Notes under the pieces: model-generated
Seen by the model: the letters and a program-made list of their open reading frames with translations, nothing else
Database searches by the model: none
What the model was told of the DNA's origin: nothing
Source of the DNA: Protonemura montana
Taxonomy: Eukaryota > Arthropoda > Insecta > Plecoptera > Nemouridae
Reading direction: 5' to 3'
NCBI GenBank assembly: GCA_947568835.1
Contig: OX387610.1
Span: 1-64,000, forward strand
DNA length: 64,000 nt
Made by a program: the position numbers and the translations under genes
Part shown: piece after piece, positions 10,501-21,434 of the stretch
How the letters are laid out: each line of letters begins with the position of its first letter
Numbering within the stretch: position 1 is the first letter of the stretch

Positions 10501-13500
10501 AAAGTTGTAAAGAGCGCCAAGAGTGCGCTCGCGGCCCTGAAAACAAACCATGGAACCGTCTCAAACACAGCAAAAATGAGGCATGAATGACTTTGAATCT
10601 ACGATTGTTTAATTGACAAAGAAAACTCACCACGTGGTTCAGTAGTAGATCCAGCTCGATGAAAGGATGTTGTCTCCAAGATCTCCCAGCTCGATGACAG
10701 GATGTTGTCTCCAAGATCTCCCAGCTTTGATTGACTGCTGTCTCTCAACATTGAAGTCCACCCGGCAATGAAACAACGTCATTAGTCACACAGTCAGGTG
10801 CCTCAGAATGGACCACAGCCAGGACAAGGGAGGCATCAAACTGACCGTGAAAAATTGGTGCCCGAAAGGGAAATCGAACCCTGATCTCCACACGTGGTTA
10901 TAATTACCCAAATAGTTTTACATATTTGAGAGAGTAGCTGTGTTCATGATACTCCAATACTCGCCCAATGCAAGCAACGAGGAAGAGAGAATTTATTGAA
11001 TTGTTGAATAAATAACTTGATATTAGAGTTGATTGTACACAGCAGTAGACAAGTGAACCACGAGGTATTTGACCCTGCTAGGGTAGACTAACCTGGTAAT
11101 AAAATTAATTGTCAACGCCCGCGAGTTGCAGATAGTGAACGCAATTCTAGTCGTTAGTGCGAAGATGATGATACCAGCCGGAATATTGTTTTAAAATTAC
11201 CTAACATTTAATTAAACAAGGAGTAGCAGAATGAAATCATGGAACATTCCTCATAGATAATATGAACTACTAACTAGAACAAGATATTTGCTGAAAACCA
11301 TACCAATCAGGAGATGACAAGCTTCATACAATAGCACGCAAGTGATGGTCTGTGCATGACGCTATCAAGGACTAGACAAACTAAAATAACGTTCTTTGTT
11401 GGTCTGGATTGATAGTTGATGATCAACAGGTAAATTAAGTCAGATTTATTAAATATGTCCGAGGAATGTCGGTAAAGCCTTTACATGGCAAGGGCTGAAA
11501 ACGATGCATGGTTACAAGTGCGTTTTACACTGAATTACTACACATGTCTTCGTGGTCATACTAATTTATTTGCGAATAAAATGTATCCACTGGGCTCGGC
11601 TGGTAATAATATCGAGTTAAATAGCGCCATGCAACGAAACCATGCTTTGAAAAAAACTCAGTGCACGAGTAGAAGTAAAGCTTTAAAGAAGATGTTAGTT
11701 AGTGAAATTGGCTTACCGTGGTTATCGGCTGTACGGGCGACCCTTCCCGTCGAAGCGCCCGGCACGAACTGGGTCCCGAACGTTCTCGAACGGAGTAGAT
11801 GCGCTACACTAGCGCAGCGGCGAGTGTTTCTCGTACTATCAAAGTTGTAAAGAGCGCCAAGAGTGCGCTCGCGGCCCTGAAAACAAACCATGGAACCGTC
11901 TCAAACACAGCAAAAATGAGGCATGAATGACTTTGAATCTACGATTGTTTAATTGACAAAGAAAACTCACCACGTGGTTCAGTAGTAGATCCAGCTCGAT
12001 GAAAGGATGTTGTCTCCAAGATCTCCCAGCTCGATGACAGGATGTTGTCTCCAAGATCTCCCAGCTTTGATTGACTGCTGTCTCTCAACATTGAAGTCCA
12101 CCCGGCAATGAAACAACGTCATTAGTCACACAGTCAGGTGCCTCAGAATGGACCACAGCCAGGACAAGGGAGGCATCAAACTGACCGTGAAAAATTGGTG
12201 CCCGAAAGGGAAATCGAACCCTGATCTCCACACGTGGTTATAATTACCCAAATAGTTTTACATATTTGAGAGAGTAGCTGTGTTCATGATACTCCAATAC
12301 TCGCCCAATGCAAGCAACGAGGAAGAGAGAATTTATTGAATTGTTGAATAAATAACTTGATATTAGAGTTGATTGTACACAGCAGTAGACAAGTGAACCA
12401 CGAGGTATTTGACCCTGCTAGGGTAGACTAACCTGGTAATAAAATTAATTGTCAACGCCCGCGAGTTGCAGATAGTGAACGCAATTCTAGTCGTTAGTGC
12501 GAAGATGATGATACCAGCCGGAATATTGTTTTAAAATTACCTAACATTTAATTAAACAAGGAGTAGCAGAATGAAATCATGGAACATTCCTCATAGATAA
12601 TATGAACTACTAACTAGAACAAGATATTTGCTGTAAACCATACCAATCAGGAGATGACAAGCTTCATACAATAGCACGCACGTGATGGTCAATGCATGAC
12701 GCTATCATGGACTAGACACACTAAAATAACGTTCTTTGTTGGTCTGGATTGATAGTTGATGATCAACAGGTGAATTAAGTCAGATTTATTAAATATGTCA
12801 GATGAATGTCGGTACAGCCTTTACATGGCAAGGGCTGAAAACGATGCATGGTTACAAGTGCGTTTTACACTGAATTACTACACATGTCCTCGTGGTCATA
12901 CTAATTTATTTGCGAATCAAATGTATCCACTGTGCTCGGCTGGTAATAATATCGAGTTAAATAGCGCCATGCAACGAAACCATGCTTTGAAAAAAACTCA
13001 GTACACGAGTAGAAGTAAAGCTTTAAAGAAGATGTTAGTTAGTAAAATTGGCTTACCGTGGTTATCGGCTGTACGGGCGACCCTTCCCGTCGATGCGCCC
13101 GGCACGAACTGGGTCCCGAACGTTACGGAACGGAGTAGATGCGCTACACTAGCGCAGCGGCGAGTGTTTCTCGTACTATCAAAGTTGAAAAGAGCGCCAA
13201 GAGTGCGCTCGCGGCCCTGAAAAAAAACCATGGAACCTTCTCAAACACAGCAAAAATGAGGCATGAATGACTTTGAATCTACGATTGTTTAATTGACAAA
13301 GAAAACTCACCACGTGGTTCAGTAGTAGATCCAGCTCGATGAAAGGATGTTGTCTCCAAGATCTCCCAGCTCGATGACAGGATGTTGTCTCCAAGATCTC
13401 CCAGCTTTGATTGACTGCTGTCTCTCAACATTGAAGTCCACCCGGCAATGAAACAACGTCATTAGTCACACAGTCAGGTGCCTCAGAATGGACCACAGCC

Positions 13501-15940
13501 AGGACAAGGGAGGCATCAAACTGACCGTGGAAAATTGGTGCCCGAATGGGAAATCGAACCCTGATCTCCACACGTGGTTATAATCACCTAAATAGTTTTA
13601 CATATTTGAGAGAGTAGCTGTGTTCATGATACTCCAATACTCGCCCAATGCAAGCAACGAGGAAGAGAGAATTTATTGAATTGTTGAATAAATAACTTGA
13701 TATTAGAGTTGATTGTACACAGCAGTAGACAAGTGAACCACGAGGTATTTGACCCTGCTAGGGTAGACTAACCTGGTAATAAAATTAATTGTCAACGCCC
13801 GCGAGTTGCAGATAGTGAACTAAATTCTAGCCTTTAGAGCATAGATGATGATACCAGCCGGAATATTGTTTTAAAATTACCTAACATTTAATTAAACAAG
13901 GAGTAGCAGAATGAAATCACAGAACATTCCTCAGAGATAATATGAACTACTAACTAGAACAAGATATTTGCTGTAAACCATACCAATCAGGAGATGACAA
14001 GCTTCATACAATAGCACGCACATGATGGTCAATGCATGACGCTATCATGGACTAGACACACTAAAATAACGTTCTTTGTTGGTCTGGATTGATAGTTGAT
14101 GATCAACAGGTGAATTAAGTCAGATTTATTAAATATGTCAGAGTAATGTCGGTACAGCCTTTACATGGCAAGGGCTGAAAACGATGCATGGTTACAAGTG
14201 CGTTTTACACTGAATTACTACACATGTCCTCGTGGTCATACTAATTTATTTGCGAATAAAATGTATCCACTGTGCTCGGCTGGTAATAATATCGAGTTAA
14301 ATAGCGCCATGCAACGAAACCATGCTTTGAAAAAAACTCAGTGCACGAGTAGAAGTAAAGCTTTAAAGAAGATGTTAGTAAGTGAATTTGGCTTACCGTG
14401 GTAATCGGCTGTACGGGCGACCTTTCCCGTCGAAGCGCCCGGCACGAACTGGGTCCCGAACGTTCTCGAACGGAGTAGATGCGCTACACTAGCGCAGCGG
14501 CGAGTGTTTCTCGTACTACTAAAGTTGTAAAGAGCGCCAAGAGTGCGCCCGCGGCTCTGAAAACAAACCATGGAACCTTCTCAAACACAGCAAAAATGAG
14601 GCATGAATGACTTTGAATCTACGATTGTTTAATTGACAAAGAAAACTCACCACGTGGTTCAGTAGTAGATCCAGCTCGATGAAAGGATGTTGTCTCCAAG
14701 ATCTCCCAGCTCGATGACAGGATGTTGTCTCCAAGATCTCCCAGCTTTGATTGACTGCTGTCTCTCAACATTGAAGTCCACCTGGCAATGAAACAACGTC
14801 ATTAGTCACACAGTCAGGTGCGTCAGAATGGACCACAGCCAGGACAAGGGAGGCATCAAACTGACCGTGGAAAATTGATGCCCGAATGGGAAATCGAACC
14901 CTGATCTCCACACGTGGTTATAATCACCTAAATAGTTTTACATATTTGAGAGAGTAGATGTGTTCATGATACTCCAATACTCGCCCAATGCAAGCGACGA
15001 GGAAGAGAGAATTTATTGAATTGTTGAATAAATAACTTGATATAAGAGTTGATTGTACACTGTAGTAGACAAGTGAACCACGATGTATTTGACCCTGCTA
15101 GGGTAGACTAACCTGGTAATAAAATTAATTGTCAACGCCCGCGAGTTGCAGATAGTGAACGCAATTCTAGTCGTTAGAGCGAAGATGATGATACCAGCCG
15201 GAATATTGTTTTAAAATTACCTTACCTTTAATTAAACAAGGAGTAGCAGAATGAAATCACAGAACATTCCTCATAGATAATATGAACTACTAACTAGAAC
15301 AAGATATTTGCTGTAAACCATACCAATCAGGAGATGACAAGCTTCATACAATAGCACGCACGTGATGGTCAATGCATAACGCTATCATGGACTAGACACA
15401 CTAAAGTAACGTTCTTTGTTGGTCTGGATTGATAGTTGATGATCAACAGGTGAATTAAGTCAGATTTATTAAATATGTCAGATGAATGTCGGTACAGCCT
15501 TTACATGGCAAGGGCTGAAAACGATGCATGGTTACAAGTGCGTTTTACACTGAATAACTACACATGTCCTCGTGGTCATACTAATTTATTTGCGAATAAA
15601 ATGTATCCCCTGTGCTCGGCTGGTATTAATATCGAGTTAAATAGCGCCATGCAATGAAACCATGCTTTGAATAAAACTCCGTGCACGAGTGGAATTAAAA
15701 CTTTAAAGAATATGTTAGTTAGCGAAATTGGCTTACCGTGGTTATCGGCTGTACGGGAGACCCTTCTTGTTCCAGCCCACGGCACCAACTGTCGTTCAAG
15801 CACGGTGTAGAAACGCTACAGTAGCGCAGTGGCGAGTGTTTCTCGTACTGTCATAGTTGTAAAGAGCGCCAAGAGAGTGCGCTCGCGGCCCTTAAAACAA
15901 GCCATGGAACCTTCGCAAAATAAGGCAGCAATAATAAGGC

Positions 15941-16168
15941 ACGAAAAAAACAAAGAATTTAACCCATTTCACAGTTTCTGCATGAATATATAATTATTAT
16001 AACCACGACAAACACGATTATACAATCGTTTAAACACATTGGGGTCTCTTCTGAAAGTTCCTCATTGCATCCAAAAACACTCGACGTTGTTATGAATGGG
16101 AAGAATCAAGCGACGTCTTCAATTCTCGTAAGCTTACCTACCTGAGTGAGGTGGATGCAATTTGACAT
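15941..16168. other. Unique spacer between module C and the inverted 5S-like block
   Basis: A/T-rich sequence that recurs at ~30,690 and ~41,720 with the same neighbours. No gene is seen. Confidence 0.5.
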
Positions 16169-16445
16169 GCCTAGAGGTTGAAGGGATAAGAATAAAACTA
16201 CACTGCGCAGGGTCAGGTCATAGTCACCCATCCAATACCTGACCCAGTGCAGTGTTGGTAACTTCCATCCCCCCCAACCTCTCTCCCGATCTGGTCATGT
16301 GTTTGATGGTCACCCATCCATTGATGGCCCAGCGCAGTGTTGCTTAACTTTCATCCCTCCAACCTCTTTCCCGAACAGATCAAGTCATGGGTACGATGGT
16401 CACCCATCCAATACCTGAACTAGCGCAGTGTTGCTTAACTCACTG
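16169..16445 (-). repeat. Inverted 5S-rRNA-derived units, copy 1
   Basis: Three units in minus orientation, each with GTCACCCATCCAATACCTGA (the complement of a 5S box C-like segment) and TTGCTTAACTT (the complement of box A). The block opens with the leader CCTAGAGGTTGAAGGGATAA, shared with the forward arrays, followed by a short head-to-head palindrome: CACTGCGCAGGGTCAGGT against ACCTGACCCAGTGCAGTG. On the minus strand it lies directly downstream of the tRNA-Leu head. Confidence 0.85.
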
Positions 16446-16462
16446 ATCATCAGATCAACACG

Positions 16463-16533
16463 ATCTGAACCCACGCCCTCCGAGGAGGACTGCGACCTGA
16501 ACGCAGCGCCTTAGACCGCTCGGCCATCCTGAC
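16463..16533 (-). pseudogene. tRNA-Leu(CAG) head, 3' end replaced
   Basis: The minus strand begins GTCAGGATGGCCGAGCGGTC, a eukaryotic tRNA-Leu 5' end with an A box (TGGCCGAGCGG). The anticodon arm is CTGCG-TTCAGGT-CGCAG (anticodon CAG), followed by a long variable arm as expected for Leu. Homology stops in the T arm: GTGGGTTCAG continues into a hairpin (CAGATC/GATCTG) and then the 5S-like units, with no acceptor 3' strand. It cannot form a mature tRNA. It looks like the head of a chimeric Pol III-type repeat. Confidence 0.85.
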
Positions 16534-16735
16534 TTAATGGTGATGTGATATATAATTTTGTACAATCACTGTCCAGATATGTAGAAATAGAAATGAGTGT
16601 CTAATTTAGAACCAGCAGCATAGCGAATGTGCTTTCAAAAAAGGGCAAATAAAAAATATATATGATTTTATAGGAAATAAAAAGTAGCCTCGTTGATGTA
16701 TGCAATATTGCAAGAGAAAATAAAATTCAAAAAGT

Positions 16736-16806
16736 TGCATTGGCTGGGAATCGAACCCGGGCCGCCCGCGTCGCAGGCGAGCATTCTACCACTGAACCAC
16801 CGCTGC
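16736..16806 (-). tRNA. tRNA-Gly-like gene with altered anticodon (GCG), probably pseudogene
   Basis: A 71-nt cloverleaf on the minus strand beginning GCAGCGGTGGTTCAGTGGTA. The A box, the B box GGTTCGATTCC and a TTTTT terminator five bases downstream are present. The anticodon loop reads CTGCGAC, so the anticodon is GCG instead of the GCC of Gly tRNAs and of the other two copies here. Two acceptor pairs (4-69, 5-68) and one T-stem pair are mismatched. Transcription signals remain, but charging as a normal Gly tRNA is doubtful. Confidence 0.75.
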
Positions 16807-17283
16807 AGATATAAGTTTTGCAGGCAGTAACTCATCTTACCAGTTGGGATTATTTCCTCTGACTGATAGGGACATTGACCAATCTAATCTAAATAATAAT
16901 TAAAGTACTATTTTTGCAGTGTTTTTTGATTTTCTGGAATTTCCACTAGGGAGCTTAAACCAGCAAGCGTATGATGGACAGGAAGCTAGACTGGAAAGTT
17001 TATTGATTGAAGTTCATTGATTATTGTTGATCCACAAATAACAGAGTTTGATTTGGTTTGATCGCGGCTCAGTTTTTACAGATTCACTTTATGATAATAT
17101 TCTAGCTTAACATGTTTCCAGGGTTCAAACCAGCGCCTACTTACAACACGCATCGCGTTGTTTGCTTTGTTATTGCTTGAATAAATCTGAAACCCTTTCA
17201 AATCACTGCATGCCTTGACTTGCAAAGCTCTTTACTAGCGTCAAGTACTTGCTTCTACCATAAAGAAAGACTTAGGTTAGGTT
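16807..17283. other. Unique spacer after tRNA-Gly
   Basis: No gene recognised. The sequence is repeated with high similarity at ~31,557-32,035 and ~42,596-43,073, as part of the macro-repeat. Confidence 0.5.
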
Positions 17284-17285
17284 TC

Positions 17286-17527
17286 AAGGTATCTGGTTAA
17301 AAGGTATCTGGTATAAAGGTACCTGGTATAAAGGTATCTGGTATAAATGTATCTGGTATAAATGTATCTGGTATAAAGGTATCTGGTATAAAGGTATCTG
17401 GTATAAAGGTATCTGGTATAAAGGTATCTGGTATAAAGGTATCTGGTATAAATGTATCTGGTATAAAGGTATCTGGTATAAAGGTATCTGGTATAAAGGT
17501 ATATGGTATAAAGGTATCTGGTATATC
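17286..17527. repeat. 15-bp minisatellite (GGTATCTGGTATAAA)n, copy 1
   Basis: About 16 units of GGTATCTGGTATAAA with scattered substitutions. Copy number differs among the three occurrences (about 16, 12 and 10). Its minus-strand translation is a YQIPL repeat and is not taken as a gene. Confidence 0.95.
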
Positions 17528-18917
17528 GGCACTGGGGTTTGACAGAAAGCTTAGAGCATGACGGATGGTGGCGGCGCTAGTTGTAGCAAACCGCTGTACG
17601 TGCCGCGGAGTTGGAAAAATCCGTAGTGCATGTGACTTTCGTAAACGCGCTAGTAGCTTAGAGAAAAGAATACGGGTTAGGTAGTGTTAAAGTTTCTGCC
17701 AACTTTTTGGACCTTCTTAGGAACCACACCATGATCACAGCAGTCGTTTGGGGTGCCAGCAGCTAGCGATTGCGGGATTTTAGTGGCACTGCCTAGGAAC
17801 TCCATGAATACCTTACCGACTCGGCTCAGGCTGTCAGAAAATGCGAAATTTGTGAGCCTGTCGGCGGGATCGCGATTGACAGGTAGCGAAAAGGGTGTGT
17901 TATTTTTAGAAGCGGGTAGCAACCAATCTGTTAACCAGTTCCACAAAACCACATGCGTGAGACGATACCAAATGTTTACATGGACTCTGTGAATTGAAAC
18001 AAGGAAATCCATTTCATCCTTGTCGATGGTTACTTTTAATCTTAAGAGAAATTAACCATCAGGCTCATTTAGGTTCTTTACTTGTATGCTATAAAAGTGG
18101 AATTTAATCTTTGACTGCGGTATTTTCTTTCTGCAACTAATTGTTTTAAAAAAAAATCGAAATCTGAAAAATGTTGGTAGGTTTCTGAATAACGTTTTAT
18201 TTTTAAGTTTTATGCTTTAAAATATACAATCAACAGAAATAATGGCGGTAATTAACTTTGTAAGTAAAAATGACGATCGACAGCCCGGTTAAAGGAAAAG
18301 AATATACCTAATGACATTCTAGGCCCAGATTTAGCGATTTGACATAATTTCTCACCCAACAATTTCAATGTGACACGGTCATGTTCGTGAATGCATGGTA
18401 TGAGAGACTTACAGCGAATTCAAGCGGCACAAAGTGTTTTTATGAAAAATATCCGCAGAGAACTATGTCTGTATTGGACTGCTAGATGGTATTACAATTT
18501 AGTTCAGTAGTAATCATTTTTTCTCTCCCCCCCCCCCCCCCCCCCGCCACAAAAACTTTAGCAGCTGACTATATTTGCCGCATTTTTACATGGCAAATCG
18601 TGTAGGAGTGATAGATGATGCAGAGTTTAACGTGTCATACTCGTGAAAACTTACGCGATTTTTGTGGGTTCGTGAATGGCCAAAACTGACTTTGATCATG
18701 TCTACGCGGCAATGTTTTAGTAAGCATATAAAGAACAGGGGTTATTTTTCAAGAAAAAGGAAGAGACACTATCAGACAGAAAATTGAAGAAAAATTAAGA
18801 TTTATCAATCCTCAAGGTAAGCATTCCACTTTGTTTTCATTCACAATCACCTTCAATATGCACCATTCGCAATACACACACGGCCAATGCTAAAAGGGTA
18901 CTACATTACTACATTTT
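17528..18917. repeat. Macro-repeat spacer 1 with poly-C tract
   Basis: About 1.4 kb shared with 32,218-33,600 and, after a transposon insertion, 44,192-45,440. It contains frames open on both strands at 17,677-18,012, a 19-base C run at 18,527-18,545 and a TATA/splice-donor-like segment near 18,724-18,825. No known protein was recognised. The minus-strand frame is intact in all three copies, but the copies are too alike to show selection. Confidence 0.6.
18724..18825 (+). promoter_or_regulatory. Possible TATA box, first exon and splice donor
   Basis: GCATATAAAGAAC is followed ~90 bp later by CCTCAAGGTAAGC, a good splice-donor match. The arrangement is retained in all three macro-repeat copies just before the 5S-like arrays. 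In this copy the ATG seen in the 33.4-kb copy (AAAATGAAG) is changed to ATT. This is a motif call only. Confidence 0.25.
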
Positions 18918-21434
18918 CGACATTCCTAGAGGTCGAAGGGATAAGAATAAAACCAAGCTGCGCTGGGTCACCGTATTGCATGGGTGACTATCATACACAT
19001 GACCAATTCTGTTCGGGAGAGAGGTTAGAGGGATGAAAGTTAAGCAACACTGAGCTGGGTCAGGTATTGGATAGGTGACCATCATACACATGACCAATTA
19101 CGTTCGGCAGAGGTTGGAGGGCTGCAAGTTAAGCTACACTACGCTGGGTCAGGTATTGGATGGGTAACCGTCAGACCAGTTCTGTACGGGAGAGGTTGGC
19201 AGAATGAAAGTTAATCAACCCTGCGCTAGGTCATGTTTTGAATGGATAACCATCATACACATGACCATTTCTTTTAGGGAGAGAGGTTAGTTGGAGGGCT
19301 GAAAGTCAAGAAACACTGCGCTGCGTCAGGGATAGGATGGGTGACCATCATACACATGTCCAGTCTTATTTGGGAGAGGTTGGAGGAATGAAAGTTAAGC
19401 AACACTGCGCTGGGTCAGGTGTTGGATGGGTAACCGCCAGACCAGTTCTATACGGGAGAGAGGTTGGAGAGATGAAAGTTAAGCAACACTGCGCTGGGTC
19501 AGGTATTGGATAGGTGACCATCATACACATGACCAATTCCGTTCGGGAGAGGTTGGAGGGCTGCAAGTCAAGCAACACTACGCTGGGTCAGGTATTGGAT
19601 GGGTGACTATCAAACAAATGACCAGTTTTATTTGGGAGAGAGGTTGGAGGGATGAGAGTAAAGCAACACTGTTCTGGGTCAGGTATTGGATAGAAAACCA
19701 TTATACACATAACTAGTTCTGTTCGGGAGAGAGGTTGAAGGGTGAAAGTTAAGCAGCACTGCGCTGGGTCAGGTATTGGATGGGTGACTATCAAACACAT
19801 GACCAGTTTTGTTTGGGAGAGAGGTTGGAGGGATGCAAGTTAAGCAACACTACGCTGGGTCAAGTATTGGATGGGTAACCGCCAGACCGGTTCTGTACGG
19901 GAGAGAGGTTGGAGGGTTGAAAGTAAAGCAACACTGCGCTGAGTCGGGTATTGGATGGGTGACTATCATACACATGATAGGTTCAATTCGGGAGAGAGGT
20001 TGGAGGGATGCAAATTAAGCAACACTGCGCAGAGTCGGGAATTGGATGGGTGACCATCACACAAATGACCAGTTCTGTTAGGGAGAGAGGTTGGAGGGAT
20101 GCAAGTAAGGCAACACTACGCTGGGTCAAGTATTGAATGGGTAACCACCAGACCGGTTCTGTACGGGAGAGAGTTTGGAGGGTTTAGAGTAAAGCAACAC
20201 TGCGCTGAGTCAGGTATTGGATGGGTGACCATCACACATACCATCAGCTCTATTCGGGAGAGACGTTGGAGGGATGCAAGTTGAGCAACACTACGCTGGG
20301 TCAGGTGTTGGATGGGTAACCGCCAGACCAGGTTTATACGGGAGGGAGGTTGGAGGGATGAGAGTTAAGCAACACTGCGCTGGGTCAGGTATTGGATGGA
20401 TGACTATCATACACATCAGCAATTCTGTCCGGAGGAGAGGTTGGAGGGATGAAAGTAAAGCAACACTGTTCTGGGTCAGGTTTTGAATGAATGACCATCA
20501 TACACATGACCATTTCTTTTAGGGAGAGAGGTTAGTTGGAGGGATGAAAGTCAAGGAACACTGCGCATGGTCAGGTATTGGATTGGTAAGCGCCAGACCA
20601 GTTCTGTACGGGAGAGAGGTTGGAGGGATGAAAGTAAAGCAACACTGCGCTGGGTCAGGTTTAGGATGGGTGACAATCATACACATGTCCAGTCCTATTT
20701 AGGAGAGGTTGGAGGGATGCAAGTTAGGCAACACTACGCTGGGTCAGGTATTGGATGGGTAACCGCCTGACCAGTTCTGTACGGGAGAGAGGTTGGAGGG
20801 ATGCATGTTAAGCAACATTCCGCTGAGTCAGGCATTGGATGGGTACCTGCTAGACCAGTTCTGTACGGGAGAAAGGTTGGAGGGATGAAAGTAAACCAAC
20901 ACTGCGCTGGATTAGATAATGGATGGGTGACCATCATACACATGAATAGTTATTTTCGGGAGAGAGGTTGGAGGGATGCAAGCTAAGCAACACTGTACAG
21001 AGTCGGGTATTGAATAGGTACACATCATTCACATGACCAGTTCATTTTCGGAGATAGGTTGGAGGGATGAAAGTAAGGCAACACTGCGCAGGGTCAGGTA
21101 TTGGATAGGTAACCGCCAGACCAGTTCTTTACGGGAGAGAGGTTGGAGGGATGAAAGTAAAGCAACACTGCGCTGGATCAGGTAATGGATGGGTGACCAT
21201 CATACACATGACCATTTCTATTCGGGAGAGAGGTTAAAGGGATGCAAGTTAAGCAACACTCCGCTGAGACTGGTATTGGATGGGTGACCAACATACACAT
21301 GACCAATTCTGTTCGGGAGAGAGGTTGGAGGGATGCAAGTTGAGCAACACTACGCTGGGTCAGGTATTGGATGGGTAACCGCCAGACCAGTTCTGAACGG
21401 GAGAGAGGTTGGAGGGATAAAAGAAAAGCAACAC
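18918..21434 (+). repeat. 5S-rRNA-derived satellite array 1 (~28 units)
   Basis: Head-to-tail units of two lengths, ~91 and ~84 bp. Each has AAGTTAAGCAACACTGCGCT (5S box A-like) and TTGGATGGGTGACC (box C-like), separated as in the 3' half of eukaryotic 5S rRNA. The 84-bp class keeps a 5S-like ACCGCC after the box C region; the 91-bp class has ACCATCATACACATG instead. The 5' half of 5S is missing, so no unit encodes 5S rRNA. The array ends at the CGTCGTGTGGGG junction with module A. Confidence 0.9.

Larger units (their letters stand above)
3246..15940. repeat. ~1,340-bp tandem satellite array (module C amplified)
   Basis: About eight copies of one unit. The marker ATGGCAAGGGCTGAAAACGA occurs at 4759, 6099, 8805, 10145, 11485, 12825, 14165 and 15505; spacing is 1,340 bp except where a retrotransposon adds ~1,366 bp. 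Each unit has two copies of a 35-bp repeat, a tRNA T-arm-like motif on the minus strand and a GC-rich stretch. Copy 1 carries a 578-bp DNA transposon and copy 2 a non-LTR retrotransposon. The same unit is single-copy at 29.2 and 40.0 kb, so this array is a local amplification. Overlapping open frames are not conserved. Confidence 0.95.

Noticed and set aside
17284-17532. YQIPL-repeat protein on the minus strand
   Set aside because: Translation of the 15-bp minisatellite; copy number varies among repeats.
17677-18012. 111-codon minus-strand gene present in three macro-repeat copies
   Set aside because: The overlapping plus-strand frame is equally open, no motif is recognised, and the copies are too similar to infer selection.
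20274-20486. Many 60-130-codon frames across the 5S-like arrays (EVGGMQVKQHYAGSGIGW type)
   Set aside because: The same repeat is open in several frames on both strands; frames start and stop at random unit variants.
18918-21434. Functional 5S rRNA gene cluster
   Set aside because: Units lack the 5' half of 5S rRNA, vary in length and have no regular T-run terminator; they are only derived from 5S.
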